Shown: positions 35,765 to 45,652, counted from the first letter of the stretch. The stretch: DNA of 64,000 nucleotides from Pseudomonas syringae CC1557 (GCF_000452705.1 NZ_CP007014.1:5694025-5758024), one strand, 5' to 3'. The notes: generated by a model from the letters alone, not told the origin. Numbers and translations are program-made.

Positions 35765-35802
35765 GCCCTTCAGAGGCTCTCTCACAAGAGCTTCTGAAGG
35801 GC
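35765..35802 (+). promoter_or_regulatory. Stem-loop between the Mn-catalase and small downstream gene
   Basis: GCCCTTCAGAGGCTCT pairs with AGAGCTTCTGAAGGGC over 16 positions with one mismatch and a 6-base loop. No T tract follows, so it may be an RNA-stability or weak termination element rather than a strong terminator. Confidence 0.65.
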
Positions 35803-35830
35803 GCTGATGTCGCACTCAGGAGAACTGATC

Positions 35831-36028
35831 ATGAAAAAACCACGCTCCAGCAAGCACTTCTCGCCTGATGGCGAGTTCGAGAAAGCACTGACAGGTGCAG
35901 TATTCGGGAACGGTCTTCGCGCATTCGACGCCCAGGCACGTTTGGCCCGCAGAGGCTTTCAGGTGGTCATGGCCGCCAAAGTCTTTGGTGTCGGCACGTT
36001 GCTTGATAACAACTTGCCAGTACGCTGA
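35831..36028 (+). CDS. Small basic protein downstream of the Mn-catalase, unknown
   Basis: A 65-residue protein (MKKPRSSKHFSPDGEFEKAL...) with a helical, mildly hydrophobic centre (GFQVVMAAKVFGVGTLL). The ATG is preceded by CAGGAGAACTGATC, a good ribosome site, 72 bases after the catalase stop. I do not recognise a family. Its place suggests co-expression with the catalase. Confidence 0.6.
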   Translation: MKKPRSSKHFSPDGEFEKALTGAVFGNGLRAFDAQARLARRGFQVVMAAKVFGVGTLLDNNLPVR

Positions 36029-36318
36029 TGACCCGGTATTCAACTGCACCACTTGCACCTCTGCGACGGGGCTGAATTTCAGCCTCGCCTGTGGATAACT
36101 TCAGTGGAACCCTACCCATTCACCAGGGTGCTCAAGTGATGCACTGGTTTCGCCAAGGACAGGGTGGCACTTCAGATAATCGCCACCTATCGGTGACCGG
36201 CAAAATTCGCTGAATTTTATGTGGCCTGTGGCACTCCCTTTCTTACGCTGTACAGAACAATAGAAAGTCTCGCGTGACCGCGTCTATCGTGATTTTCAAC
36301 TGCCGAGGTACGATTTTC

Positions 36319-37767
36319 ATGACGTCTCTTCAAGTGATGACCGGCGCAGCCGTCGTCAAAACCGTCGTTGAAGAAGCCCGTTCAAAAACCATCTACCAAT
36401 CATGGATGAATGATCGGGCTCCAGAACATCAACATGATGCGGTCACTTTTCTGAATCATTGCCTGGCTCGCGCCGAGCGGGAAACATGCGATCTTCCGGC
36501 CCAGCCGGAAGCGCTCGAACAGTGGATGGAGCACAACGTCGGAATCGTTGCCGATCAGTACGCCCGTTACCTCGAGGAGCGTCGCAGTGGCCAGCCGCGA
36601 CGGTTTTTCAAGAGCAAGGCCCAGGCGATGTATTTCATTCAGCACGTTGCGCCAGTGAAACTGGTTGACGGCGCCTGGCTATATGGGCTGTTGCCGCACT
36701 GGGCAGATTATCGATTCCACGGCCTGATTCGCACGTATCTGGAAGAACTGGGTGATGGCGAGCAGGCGCAGAATCATGTGTCGCTGTACCGCAAATTACT
36801 GGCCGACCTCGACTGCGATACCAGCGCTCCGTTGCCGGATGAAGCGTATCTGCAAGCAGCCATTCAGCTTTCACTGGGCCAGTTGACTGATCAATACCTT
36901 CCCGAAGTCATCGGCTACAACCTGGGCTATGAACAACTGCCGCTGCACTTGCTCATTACCTCGTTCGAACTGAATGAACTAGGGATTGATCCTTATTACT
37001 TCACCTTGCACGTCACGATCGATAACGCCAGCACCGGGCATGCACGCAAGGCTGCGCAGAGCGTCCTTGAACTGATGCCTGTCGGTCAGGAGCGCAACGA
37101 GTTCTATAGGCGTGTCGCCAATGGCTATCGTTTGAACGAGCTGGGCATGGGCTCTGGCGACGTTATTCAGTCGTTCGATCTGGAGCAGGAAGTGGTGGCC
37201 ATGCTTGAGCGCAAGCGGACTTTCGGCCAGCACATGCATTCCGACTACTGCCGTCTGGATGGCAAGACCGTGAACGAATGGCTTGCCGAGCCGGATCAGA
37301 TCCCGGAGTTTCTCGGGGTGCTGGAAAACAGAGGCTGGATCAAGCGTCATGAAGATCCTCTGCACAGTCGCTTCTGGAAGTTGTTCGAAGGCGCTGGCGC
37401 GCCCATGTTCGGTGTCTTCAATGGCTACGAAAAACAGCTCATGCACGACTGGATTGCGGGTGACTGGCTCGCCGACGGCAGCGCCCAGGCGACGGGCGGC
37501 AAACGCTTGCCTGAAGCGTTTCGTTCGCGCTTTCGCAACGTGCAGGGCGGACAGCCCTCACCTGCCCTGACGACGCCGACGCTGGCAGATGCCGACCCGG
37601 ATGTGCGCGAATTACACATGAAACTTGAATCGGCGGCGGCGACTGAAAAGATGTCCACCTTGATCGCAAGCATGTCGCCCGCGCGGCACGCGACGGCGGC
37701 CGGACTGCACGCCACTCGCCTGTTCGTCAGCAGCATGGCCGAACGCCTGACCGGAGCACGCGCATGA
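36319..37767 (+). CDS. Haem-oxygenase-like diiron oxidase family protein (iron-containing redox enzyme)
   Basis: A 482-residue protein. The first 300 residues match the haem-oxygenase-like diiron oxidase (HDO) fold: a LEELGDGEQAQNH segment (E142/E143 ... H153), E205, and a final H-x3-D-x5-H (HVTIDNASTGH, 231-241) fit its metal-ligand pattern. About 180 extra residues at the C-terminus (FGQHMHSDYCRLDGKTVNEWL...) have no obvious match. It is followed by a methyltransferase gene with a 4-base overlap. HDO enzymes carry out N-oxygenation or oxidative C-C cleavage in metabolite biosynthesis; the reaction here is unknown. The start at 36319 follows GAGGT. Confidence 0.8.
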   Translation: MTSLQVMTGAAVVKTVVEEARSKTIYQSWMNDRAPEHQHDAVTFLNHCLARAERETCDLPAQPEALEQWMEHNVGIVADQYARYLEERRSGQPRRFFKSKAQAMYFIQHVAPVKLVDGAWLYGLLPHWADYRFHGLIRTYLEELGDGEQAQNHVSLYRKLLADLDCDTSAPLPDEAYLQAAIQLSLGQLTDQYLPEVIGYNLGYEQLPLHLLITSFELNELGIDPYYFTLHVTIDNASTGHARKAAQSVLELMPVGQERNEFYRRVANGYRLNELGMGSGDVIQSFDLEQEVVAMLERKRTFGQHMHSDYCRLDGKTVNEWLAEPDQIPEFLGVLENRGWIKRHEDPLHSRFWKLFEGAGAPMFGVFNGYEKQLMHDWIAGDWLADGSAQATGGKRLPEAFRSRFRNVQGGQPSPALTTPTLADADPDVRELHMKLESAAATEKMSTLIASMSPARHATAAGLHATRLFVSSMAERLTGARA

Positions 37768-38708
37768 GCCTCCCGCTGCCTGACCGCAATGCGTTGATCA
37801 CGCTTGCAGAACGCCTTAAAACCAATGACTACCGCTTCATCACGCCGACGCCGCTGACGCACCGCCACGTCAATCAACGCCCGGAGAATCGCATCGCCGG
37901 GTCGCTGCGGGATATTTTTGGCTGGAGTCGTCTGATCCCGGAATTCATGCTGCCAGTCTCGGAAGCGCAAGGCCTTTTGGAAGCCGGTATTCTTGAGCGC
38001 AGCGACGACGGCCTGAAGAGTCGGGTCAGGTTTTCCAGCCTCGATGACCTGCTGCTGGTGCATTCGGCTTTCCCGACCGCCGATGAAGACTCGGTGTTCT
38101 TCGGTCCAGATACCTACCGCTTTGCGCAGTCCATCAATCGTCATCTGCAAGGCACGACGCAGCCGATCAGGCGCGCTGTGGATATTGGCTGTGGCACCGG
38201 TGCCGGAGGCCTGCTGGTTGCCGTTGCACGCCCTGAAGCCCAGGTATATGCCGTCGACATCAACCCTAAAGCGCTGCACTTCGCCGAGATCAACGCCGCT
38301 GTAGCAGGTCTGGAGAATCTGCAGTCCTGCCAGAGCGATATTCTCTCGGGCGTGACCGGCAATTTCGACCTGATCGTCGCCAACCCACCGTACATGAAGG
38401 ACAGCAAACGCCGGGCTTACCGCCATGGTGGTGACGCACTCGGTGCGGATCTGTCGGTGCGCATCCTGCGTGAATCACTGGATCGCCTGACGCCCGGTGG
38501 CTCGCTGGTGCTCTATACCGGGGTAGCGATGGTTGGCGAACACGATCCGTTTTTCGATGCAGTCCGTGGCGATATTGACCATGCAGCGCTGGCATGGACT
38601 TACCGCGAACTGGACCCGGATGTGTTTGGCGAAGAGCTGCTGGAAGACGGTTACGAAGACGTGGACCGTATTGCCGCCGTGGAATTGATCGTCACTCGAC
38701 AGGCTTGA
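37764..38708 (+). CDS. Class I SAM-dependent methyltransferase with NPPY motif
   Basis: A 314-residue methyltransferase. An N-terminal region of about 130 residues precedes the Rossmann core: AVDIGCGTGAGGLLVA (motif I, about 138-152), AVDINPKAL, and VANPPY (207-210), the NPPY motif of enzymes that methylate planar nitrogen. HemK/PrmC and RlmF-type enzymes share this, but the N-terminal region and partner are different. It overlaps the HDO gene by ATGA, so both act in one pathway or one modified substrate is shared (inference). Confidence 0.88.
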   Translation: MSLPLPDRNALITLAERLKTNDYRFITPTPLTHRHVNQRPENRIAGSLRDIFGWSRLIPEFMLPVSEAQGLLEAGILERSDDGLKSRVRFSSLDDLLLVHSAFPTADEDSVFFGPDTYRFAQSINRHLQGTTQPIRRAVDIGCGTGAGGLLVAVARPEAQVYAVDINPKALHFAEINAAVAGLENLQSCQSDILSGVTGNFDLIVANPPYMKDSKRRAYRHGGDALGADLSVRILRESLDRLTPGGSLVLYTGVAMVGEHDPFFDAVRGDIDHAALAWTYRELDPDVFGEELLEDGYEDVDRIAAVELIVTRQA

Positions 38709-38912
38709 GCAGGCTGGGCACTTTGTAAATCAGTCCAGCACTCGAATGCCTTGCCTGCGCCCTCCCTCCCGATAGTCTTGGGTTATAACGCACATAAAAC
38801 CTGAAATGGGTCCATGAGTATTCATTCCGGTAGAACGGTAGAGGCGCCATTACGATCCTGCTTTCATGGGATCGACGGCGCCATCTCTTTACTGCATCAC
38901 GGAGGACTGCAC

Positions 38913-39326
38913 ATGCCACGGCTGAACAGAATCATCGAAACGGCGCTTTATGTAGAGGACCTTGCAAAAGCGGCGAGCTTCTATCAGCAGGTACTTGAGT
39001 TGGACATCATGTTCGAGAGCCCGACATTGGTAGCGTTCAATGTGGGGGGCTCGAACACATTACTGCTGTTCAAACGTGGCGCTTCACTGGGCACCCAATA
39101 TTTAAGTGATGGGGAGATTCCACCCCATGACGGACAAGGGCGGATTCATGTCTGCTTTGCCATCGATGCTGACCAGATGCAGCCATGGACGGATCGGCTT
39201 GCTCAGGCCAATGTCGCCATCGAAGGCCGCACTAATTGGCCCAGGGGCGGTTCGAGCATTTACTTCCGCGACCCGGATGAACATCTGCTCGAATTGCTGA
39301 CGCCAGGTTGCTGGGCGATCTATTGA
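38913..39326 (+). CDS. VOC/glyoxalase-like protein
   Basis: A 137-residue vicinal-oxygen-chelate fold protein with two beta-alpha-beta-beta-beta modules (ALYVEDLAKAASFYQQVLEL and HVCFAIDADQMQPWTDRL... FRDPDEHLLELLTP). The final E of LLELL and the early ETALYV His-free site suggest a metal-binding or metal-less member, so the substrate is unknown. The ATG follows GGAGG; a longer frame begins at 38814. Confidence 0.85.
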   Translation: MPRLNRIIETALYVEDLAKAASFYQQVLELDIMFESPTLVAFNVGGSNTLLLFKRGASLGTQYLSDGEIPPHDGQGRIHVCFAIDADQMQPWTDRLAQANVAIEGRTNWPRGGSSIYFRDPDEHLLELLTPGCWAIY

Positions 39327-39346
39327 AAGGGGCAGGCAGACGCTGG

Positions 39347-39508
39347 TCACGTATCACGCGTGACCACATAGCGGCGACCGTTGGCCAGGGCTAACACCTT
39401 GCCGGTGCCGAAACGGGCGGTAATCGGTCGGACCGATTCGGAGAGGGCGTTATCCTGCAGCACAGAATGGTTTGCATTATCACGAAAAACCGATGTAAAA
39501 ACAGCACG
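39347..39508 (-). pseudogene. Possible 3' remnant of a gene
   Basis: An open stretch of 53 codons without a start codon of its own reads ...SESVRPITARFGTGKVLAL... and ends RYVVTRDT before TGA. The upstream side is closed by an in-frame TAA. Protein-like composition and lack of a start suggest a truncated gene, but no family is recognised. The rest of 39327-39738 contains nothing else evident apart from the promoter of the next gene. Confidence 0.35.
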
Positions 39509-39738
39509 TTAGTAGGATGACAAATTAACTATCAAGAAACCCTTCTTTCTGCCGATCCAGATAGGGATCTCTGGAAGGCAGATTATGGCGACTGGCGTTT
39601 CCACATACTTAACGCACCAAAGCCTTGATTTAGACTAGGCCTTATTGCGAGTTAAGCATCTTCCGGTTATCCAAACAGGCTGTAGCGTTAGTACGAAGGT
39701 ACTTTGTGCACTGACCATTTAATGATGACGGATAATCA

Positions 39739-41367
39739 ATGAACATGATAAATCGTACCAGCTTTGCTACAAAACTCATGGTCGCGTTCATTGCGTGCGC
39801 CGTTATTACGCTGGCAGTAGGCGGTCTAGGCATGCTCGGTATAAACCGGCTTTCCGATGCGCTAAAGCTGACGTTCTCGAACAATCTGGTGTCGGTGGCC
39901 TACACAAACGAGACCATGACCTTGCTGACCACGCACAACCGAGGTCTGTACCGGCTGCTTGATGCCCGAGACAAGGCCACCGCAGAAAAGATGCGTCAGA
40001 GCATCAGTGCCGGGCTGGATCGCGCTCAAAAGGTCTATGCCTTATACCGAGCCACTCCGCTGGAAGATGATGAGCGGGCAGCAGGCGATCAGTACGATGT
40101 AGTGATGCCCTCCTATATCGCTGCCTCGCAGAAAATATTCGACCTGCAACAGGCAGGCAATCTGGAAGAAGCACGCAGTCGACTTAATGAGCTGGCGGAA
40201 GGCGATTTCAATAAAGCCCGTGGTTATCTCCAGATAATGATCGACTCCAACAAGCGTCAGATCAAAGAAGGCGCGGATGGGGCTGAAAAGCTGCAAAATA
40301 CTTCCGTGACGATGCTGGCCATCGGTATCTTCATCGCGTTTCTGGTGGCGATCATGTTGGGTATCTTGATCACTCGCATGATCACCAGACCTTTGAAAGA
40401 GGCAATCGAAGTCGCCCAGCGTATCGCAGCAGGTGATCTGACCCAGGCTGTTTCCAGCACGCGCGGTGATGAAGCTGGACACCTGCTCAATGCCATCGGC
40501 ACGATGCAGGGCAGCCTGAAACGGACGATCCAGGAGATTTCCAGTGCGTCCGATCAACTGGCGTCCGCTGCTGAAGAGCTGGGTGCAGTGACCGAAGAAA
40601 GCACTCGCGGCCTCACCCGTCAAAACGACGAAATCCAGCAGGCAGCGACTGCAGTCAATGAAATGACTGCTGCCGTAGAAGAAGTTGCCCGTAATGCGGT
40701 CTCCACTTCAGATGTGTCCAAAACCCTGGCAAACGATGCCGTCCACGGCCGTGGACAAGTCGATGATACGGTCAAGGGCATCGGCACCATGGTCAGCGAG
40801 ATCACCGAGTCCACCGGTTCGGTCACGACGCTGGCCGGTCATGTTCGGGACATCAGCAAGGTGCTGGAAGTAATCCGCAGCATTGCCGAGCAGACCAATT
40901 TGCTCGCCCTCAACGCGGCCATCGAGGCGGCACGGGCAGGCGAACAAGGACGAGGATTTGCGGTGGTGGCCGACGAGGTCCGTGCGCTTGCTCACCGTAC
41001 ACAAGCGTCGACTGTGGAAATCGAAGGCATGATCGGGACGGTGCAGTCGGGTGCCGATGGCGCCGTCGCTGCGATGAGCAAAAGCCTGGCGACCGCTACC
41101 AACACCCAGCAACTCGCCCAGCGCGCCGGCACCGCTTTGGAGAAGATCACCAGCGGCGTCGGGACCATCAACGAGCGCAACATGGTCATCGCGTCGGCTT
41201 CCGAAGAGCAGGCGCAGGTCGCACGCGAGGTTGACCGTAACCTGGTCAACATCCAGGAACTGAGCGCGCAGACAGCAGCAGGCGCCAATCAGACCAGTGC
41301 ATCCAGCCACGAATTGTCGCGCTTGGCGACGTCGTTCAACACGCTGGTTGCGCAGTTCAAGCTGTGA
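39739..41367 (+). CDS. Methyl-accepting chemotaxis protein, four-helix-bundle sensor
   Basis: A 542-residue chemoreceptor. TM1 (about 11-32) and TM2 (about 190-212) flank a periplasmic region of about 155 residues, the size of a 4HB_MCP sensor. HAMP follows ([20 protein letters not shown]), then the signalling domain with [20 protein letters not shown] and [13 protein letters not shown]. It ends VAQFKL with no docking pentapeptide. The start is the first ATG of ATG-AAC-ATG. Ligand unknown; it is a single-gene unit. Confidence 0.92.
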   Translation: MNMINRTSFATKLMVAFIACAVITLAVGGLGMLGINRLSDALKLTFSNNLVSVAYTNETMTLLTTHNRGLYRLLDARDKATAEKMRQSISAGLDRAQKVYALYRATPLEDDERAAGDQYDVVMPSYIAASQKIFDLQQAGNLEEARSRLNELAEGDFNKARGYLQIMIDSNKRQIKEGADGAEKLQNTSVTMLAIGIFIAFLVAIMLGILITRMITRPLKEAIEVAQRIAAGDLTQAVSSTRGDEAGHLLNAIGTMQGSLKRTIQEISSASDQLASAAEELGAVTEESTRGLTRQNDEIQQAATAVNEMTAAVEEVARNAVSTSDVSKTLANDAVHGRGQVDDTVKGIGTMVSEITESTGSVTTLAGHVRDISKVLEVIRSIAEQTNLLALNAAIEAARAGEQGRGFAVVADEVRALAHRTQASTVEIEGMIGTVQSGADGAVAAMSKSLATATNTQQLAQRAGTALEKITSGVGTINERNMVIASASEEQAQVAREVDRNLVNIQELSAQTAAGANQTSASSHELSRLATSFNTLVAQFKL

Positions 41368-41386
41368 TCCCCGCCTGAGCAACACA

Positions 41387-41422
41387 GACTAATCCTGCAC
41401 CTTCCATAGGTCAGGATTAGTC
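41387..41422. terminator. Hairpin after the chemoreceptor gene
   Basis: A perfect 11-base-pair stem, GACTAATCCTG...CAGGATTAGTC, with a 14-base loop lies 19 bases past the stop. The arms extend imperfectly (AACAC / GTGTT). No T tract follows, so its role as terminator is likely but not proven. Confidence 0.55.
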
Positions 41423-41541
41423 AGCGTGTTCCACCTGCCCCCTGTGGCCGCAATCGCCACAACTTCAACGACAGTCCGATCTCCACCTGCTAATGTCGCG
41501 ACAGGCGGCCACGCCGTGCCGCCGATTGACAGGAGGTCACT

Positions 41542-42768
41542 GTGCGTCGGGATTACCTGGCTTTTTTCATCTCGCTGTTTCTATCACGGCTCGGCGACCA
41601 GATTCTGCTTTTCATCGTACCGCTGGTGGTTTTCCAGACCACTGATAGCGCGTCCTGGGCCGGGCTGGCCTTTTTCGTCGAATCGCTGCCACGCTTTCTC
41701 GCGTTTCCGTTGTGCGGAACCTTGTGCGACAAATTCTCGCCCGTCAGGATGCTGCACATCAGCCAGGTTTACCGCGCACTGCTGTGCATCGTTGCTGTGC
41801 TGCTCTATGCATTGTTCGGCGGTATCGCCTGGCTGGTGGTGCTGTCGGCGCTGTGCGGCGTACTGACCACCCAAGGCATTATGGCCCGCGAGGTACTGAT
41901 GCCGTACATCTTCCAGCACTACAGCTACACCAAAACCCTCTCCTACTCGCAGATCGCCGACCAGACCGGGCTGGTCCTCGGGCCGCTGCTGGCGGCATTG
42001 TTGCTGGATATTCAGGCCTGGCACTGGGTGGTAATGTGGGTCGCCGCGCTGTTCGTGCTGGCCGACCTGAGCATGCGCGTGTGGCAGCGTCACAGCCGCA
42101 TCACGTTTGAGGTCCACGAGCAGCATCGGGACATCTGGCTGCAACCACTGCGCATTGCGTTCAGGCATATCCGCGAGCTGCCAGAACTACAAAAGATCAT
42201 CACCCTGGCCGTGGGTGTGAACCTGATCGTCGGCGTTACCCTGGCGACCTCGGCAGCCGTGGTCATCGGTCAGTACAGCGCCGGAACGAACGATTACGCA
42301 GGGCTACAGGCAGCTGGCGCGGTGGTCACCATCGTGATCCTGTTCTTCCTCGCCCGAGTGGTACTGCCCTTGCGGGTACTCGGCGGCGTCGCTTACCCCA
42401 TGATCGCCGCAGGCGCCTTCATCACAGCCCTGAGCCCGAACCTGACAGGCTATGCCATGGGTTTCCTGCTGATCGTCGGCTTCGACAAGATGTTCAACGT
42501 CTATATGCGCAGCCTCCGCCAGCGAGTCATTCCACCACAGGACTTCGGTAAGACCGTGGGCGTGATCACCTTGCTCAACAACCTGTCGCAACCACTGGCC
42601 GGGTTGCTGGTGGCACTGCTGGCAGCGCCGTTGGGGGTACAGGGGGTGATTCTGGGGATGGCGGCGGTGACGGTGTTGTTGGGGGTGGTTGCGGGGTGGT
42701 GGTTTGTTGGGGCGGGTCGCCTTATTAATTTATCGAAGCTTGGGGTTGATCAGAAGGCTGAGGATTGA
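41542..42768 (+). CDS. Major facilitator superfamily transporter
   Basis: A 408-residue protein with about 12 transmembrane segments. The N-terminal half has RLGDQILLFIVPLVVFQTT and the MFS loop 2-3-type segment GTLCDKFSPVRML. It resembles the EntS-like efflux group (MFS_3), but the substrate cannot be read from sequence. The GTG start is preceded by AGGAGG with a 5-base gap. A single gene; its last 100 bases are G-rich because of Gly/Val/Trp codons (VLLGVVAGWWFVG). Confidence 0.86.
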   Translation: MRRDYLAFFISLFLSRLGDQILLFIVPLVVFQTTDSASWAGLAFFVESLPRFLAFPLCGTLCDKFSPVRMLHISQVYRALLCIVAVLLYALFGGIAWLVVLSALCGVLTTQGIMAREVLMPYIFQHYSYTKTLSYSQIADQTGLVLGPLLAALLLDIQAWHWVVMWVAALFVLADLSMRVWQRHSRITFEVHEQHRDIWLQPLRIAFRHIRELPELQKIITLAVGVNLIVGVTLATSAAVVIGQYSAGTNDYAGLQAAGAVVTIVILFFLARVVLPLRVLGGVAYPMIAAGAFITALSPNLTGYAMGFLLIVGFDKMFNVYMRSLRQRVIPPQDFGKTVGVITLLNNLSQPLAGLLVALLAAPLGVQGVILGMAAVTVLLGVVAGWWFVGAGRLINLSKLGVDQKAED

Positions 42769-42770
42769 AA

Positions 42771-42799
42771 GTGGAGCCGGATTAACTCCACAGCTTTTG
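42771..42799 (+). terminator. Terminator-like hairpin after the MFS gene
   Basis: GTGGAG-CCGGATTAA-CTCCAC is followed by AGCTTTTGAG. The T tract is short, so it is a moderate candidate. Confidence 0.55.
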
Positions 42800-42874
42800 A
42801 GCTTATCCACAGGCTGGTAATGACGTTTTTTCTTAAGGTGACAGCTTTTTAGTCGGTATCAATCAGAGCGGATA

Positions 42875-42909
42875 GGGTCCGTCACTTCGTCTGCGAAGCG
42901 AACGGACCC
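42875..42909. repeat. Stem-loop in the gap between the MFS gene and glmS
   Basis: GGGTCCGT and ACGGACCC flank a second inner stem, CTTCG...CGAAG. It has no T tract on either side. It lies between the convergent ends of the MFS gene and glmS; the rest of this 246-base gap holds no gene. Confidence 0.55.
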
Positions 42910-43014
42910 GAGAGGCAAGAGGACTATCTAAGTGATGGGGCAAGAGCCTATTTTGGAGAAACCTGCGACAGTTTTAATTCTCGAAAATCACAGCAGCCAT
43001 CACCTGTGGATAAC

Positions 43015-44850
43015 TCACTCCACCGTCACCGACTTCGCCAGATTCCGCGGCTGGTCCACATCCGTCCCTTTCAACACCGCCACATAATACGAAAGCAACT
43101 GCAACGGAATGGTGTAAAGAATCGGCGCCAGCGCATCGATGATGTGCGGCATGGCGATTACGTGGGTGCCCTCTCCGTCTCTCATACCGGCCTGTTCGTC
43201 AGCGAATACGATCAACTCACCGCCACGTGCGCGGACTTCCTGCAGGTTGGATTTGAGTTTTTCCAGCAGTTCGTTGTTCGGTGCGACGGTGACCACCGGC
43301 ATATCGGCATCCACCAACGCCAGCGGGCCGTGTTTGAGTTCGCCTGCGGGGTAGGCTTCGGCGTGGATGTAGGAAATTTCCTTGAGTTTGAGTGCGCCTT
43401 CCATCGCCACCGGGAATTGCGCGCCACGACCGAGGAACAGGGTGTGGTGCTTTTCAGCGAACAGCTCGGCGACTTTCTCGATGGTGCCGTCCATTGCCAG
43501 GGCTTCGCCCAAGCGAGTAGGCAAGCGACGCAGTTCTTCGACCAGTTGCGCTTCGACGCCCTGCTCCAGCGAGCCTTTGACTTGGCCAAGCGACAGGGTC
43601 AGCAGCAGCAAGGCGACCAGTTGAGTAGTGAACGCTTTGGTGGATGCGACACCGATTTCCGGACCGGCCTGGGTCAACAGAGTGAGGTCGGATTCACGTA
43701 CCAGTGAGCTGATGCCCACGTTGCAGATCGCCAGGCTGGCGAGAAAGCCCAGTTCCTTGGCGTTGCGCAATGCGGCGAGGGTGTCGGCAGTTTCGCCAGA
43801 CTGCGAGATCGAGACGAACAGGGTGTCCGGCTGCACCACGACCTTGCGATAGCGGAACTCGCTGGCCACTTCTACCTGACACGGGATACCGGCCAAGCCT
43901 TCAAGCCAGTAACGCGCGACCATACCGGCGTGATAGCTGGTGCCGCACGCGACGATCTGAACATTGCGGACCTTGGCGAACAGCTCGGCTGCCTGTGGAC
44001 CAAATGCATGGACCAGGACCTGCTGCTGGCCCAGACGACCTTCGAGGGTGCGCTGCACAACCTTGGGCTGCTCGTGGATTTCCTTGAGCATGAAGTGACG
44101 ATATTCACCCTTGTCGGCCGCTTCTGCGCCTTCATGGTATTGCACCACTTCCCGCTCGACCGGTTGACCATCGACGGTCCAGATCTGCACGCTGTCGCGA
44201 CGGATCTCGGCGATATCGCCCTCTTCCAGATACATGAAGCGGTCGGTCACCTGACGCAGCGCCAGTTGATCGGAGGCCAGGAAGTTTTCGCCCAAGCCTA
44301 TGCCGATCACCAGCGGGCTGCCACTGCGAGCAGCCAGCAAGCGATCCGGCTGCGCAGCGCTGATGACAGCCAGACCATAGGCACCGTGAAGTTCTTTCAC
44401 GGCAGCTTTCAGCGCAATGGCCAGATCAGGCGTGTCCTTGAGCTTGTGGTGCAACAGGTGAACGATGACCTCAGTGTCGGTATCAGAGACGAACACGTAA
44501 CCCATAGCCTTGAGCTGTTCGCGCAGGGCTTCGTGGTTTTCGATGATGCCGTTGTGGACAACTGCCAGTTCATCGGCCGAAAAATGCGGGTGAGCATTGC
44601 GCTCGCACGGCGCGCCATGGGTAGCCCAGCGGGTGTGAGCAATGCCCAGGCGACCGGTCAGCGGCTCGCCGGCCAATGCTTGCTCCAGTTCACTGACCTT
44701 GCCGGAGCGACGACGGCGCTCAAGCGTGCCTTCGTTACTGAAAACAGCCACGCCCGCGCTGTCATAGCCTCGGTATTCAAGGCGCTTGAGGCCTTCGAGC
44801 AAGATGGCCGTGATATTACGCTCAGCAACGGCGCCGACTATTCCACACAT
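43015..44850 (-). CDS. glmS: Glutamine-fructose-6-phosphate aminotransferase
   Basis: A 611-residue cytoplasmic enzyme that makes glucosamine-6-phosphate from fructose-6-phosphate and glutamine, the first step to UDP-GlcNAc. The glutaminase domain begins MCGIVGAV, with Cys2 as nucleophile, and covers about 1-240. Two SIS (isomerase) domains follow (about 285-425 and 455-600; [28 protein letters not shown]). The C-terminus [10 protein letters not shown] is standard. Its start is 9 bases from the upstream regulator gene, so the two form an operon. Confidence 0.98.
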   Translation of the reverse strand: MCGIVGAVAERNITAILLEGLKRLEYRGYDSAGVAVFSNEGTLERRRRSGKVSELEQALAGEPLTGRLGIAHTRWATHGAPCERNAHPHFSADELAVVHNGIIENHEALREQLKAMGYVFVSDTDTEVIVHLLHHKLKDTPDLAIALKAAVKELHGAYGLAVISAAQPDRLLAARSGSPLVIGIGLGENFLASDQLALRQVTDRFMYLEEGDIAEIRRDSVQIWTVDGQPVEREVVQYHEGAEAADKGEYRHFMLKEIHEQPKVVQRTLEGRLGQQQVLVHAFGPQAAELFAKVRNVQIVACGTSYHAGMVARYWLEGLAGIPCQVEVASEFRYRKVVVQPDTLFVSISQSGETADTLAALRNAKELGFLASLAICNVGISSLVRESDLTLLTQAGPEIGVASTKAFTTQLVALLLLTLSLGQVKGSLEQGVEAQLVEELRRLPTRLGEALAMDGTIEKVAELFAEKHHTLFLGRGAQFPVAMEGALKLKEISYIHAEAYPAGELKHGPLALVDADMPVVTVAPNNELLEKLKSNLQEVRARGGELIVFADEQAGMRDGEGTHVIAMPHIIDALAPILYTIPLQLLSYYVAVLKGTDVDQPRNLAKSVTVE

Positions 44851-44859
44851 GGTTTTCTC

Positions 44860-45627
44860 CTAGCTGACAGCGGCACAGATCAATGTGATGCCGCGGGCTT
44901 GTATCTGTTCGCGTGTCTCGATGGGCAGGCGATCATCTGTGATAAGGGTATGGATGCTGCTCCAGGGCAGCTCCAGATTGGGGATCTTGCGACCGACCTT
45001 GTCGGCTTCAACCATGACCACGACTTCCCGGGCGACTTCAGCCATGACCCGGCTCAAGCCCAGCAGCTCATTGAAGGTCGTGGTGCCACGCGCCAGATCA
45101 ATGCCGTCGGCACCGATGAACAGCTGATCAAAGTCGTAGGAACGCAGCACTTGCTCGGCGACCTGGCCCTGAAAGGATTCGGAATGCGGGTCCCACGTTC
45201 CGCCCGTCATCAGCAGGACAGGCTCATGTTCCAGATCAGTGAGGGCGCGTGCGACATTCAAGGAGTTGGTCATGACCACCAGGCCCGGCTGTCGACCCAA
45301 TTCGGGAATCAACGCAGCGGTGGTGCTGCCACTGTCGACGATGATTCTCGCGTGTTCACGAATCCGAGCGACGGCAGCACGCGCAATTGCCTGTTTATAG
45401 CGGGAAATCGGTTGGCTATTTTCACTGATCAGTTCTTGCGGAAGCGGTACTGCACCGCCATAACGACGCAGCAAAAGACCGTTTGATTCCAGCGCCGCGA
45501 GATCCTTTCGAATCGTAACTTCAGAAGTTTCAAAACGCTTTGCCAGATCATCGACACTGACTTCGCCCTGCTCGTTGAGCAAGGCAAGAATGTTGTGACG
45601 ACGCTGGGGTGTATTGCGCTTCGACAT
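44860..45627 (-). CDS. DeoR-family transcriptional regulator next to glmS
   Basis: A 255-residue repressor-type regulator. The N-terminal helix-turn-helix (about 5-60; RRHNILALLNEQGEVSVDDLAKRF) is followed by the DeoR sugar-phosphate sensor domain (about 75-235) with DSGSTTAALIPEL and FIGADGID. Position beside glmS and family suggest it responds to an amino-sugar phosphate and controls glmS (inference; a relation to GlmR of Pseudomonas is likely). A palindrome TTTCGATTCGAAA at 45640-45652 just upstream of the gene is a plausible operator. Confidence 0.9.
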   Translation of the reverse strand: MSKRNTPQRRHNILALLNEQGEVSVDDLAKRFETSEVTIRKDLAALESNGLLLRRYGGAVPLPQELISENSQPISRYKQAIARAAVARIREHARIIVDSGSTTAALIPELGRQPGLVVMTNSLNVARALTDLEHEPVLLMTGGTWDPHSESFQGQVAEQVLRSYDFDQLFIGADGIDLARGTTTFNELLGLSRVMAEVAREVVVMVEADKVGRKIPNLELPWSSIHTLITDDRLPIETREQIQARGITLICAAVS

Positions 45628-45639
45628 GACAGCCTTAAG

Positions 45640-45652
45640 TTTCGATTCGAAA
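45640..45652. promoter_or_regulatory. Palindromic operator candidate upstream of the DeoR-glmS operon
   Basis: TTTCGATTCGAAA, 12 bases before the regulator start, is an odd-centre palindrome with TTTCG arms like those bound by DeoR-type regulators. It would give autoregulation if bound. Confidence 0.45.

Noticed and set aside
43930..45486. Plus-strand frame of 518 codons opposite glmS and its regulator.
   Set aside because: Antisense shadow of two well-recognised genes.
43015..45627. glmS ribozyme in the glmS leader.
   Set aside because: The glmS start lies 9 bases behind the regulator gene, leaving no room for a leader ribozyme, and such ribozymes belong to Gram-positive bacteria.
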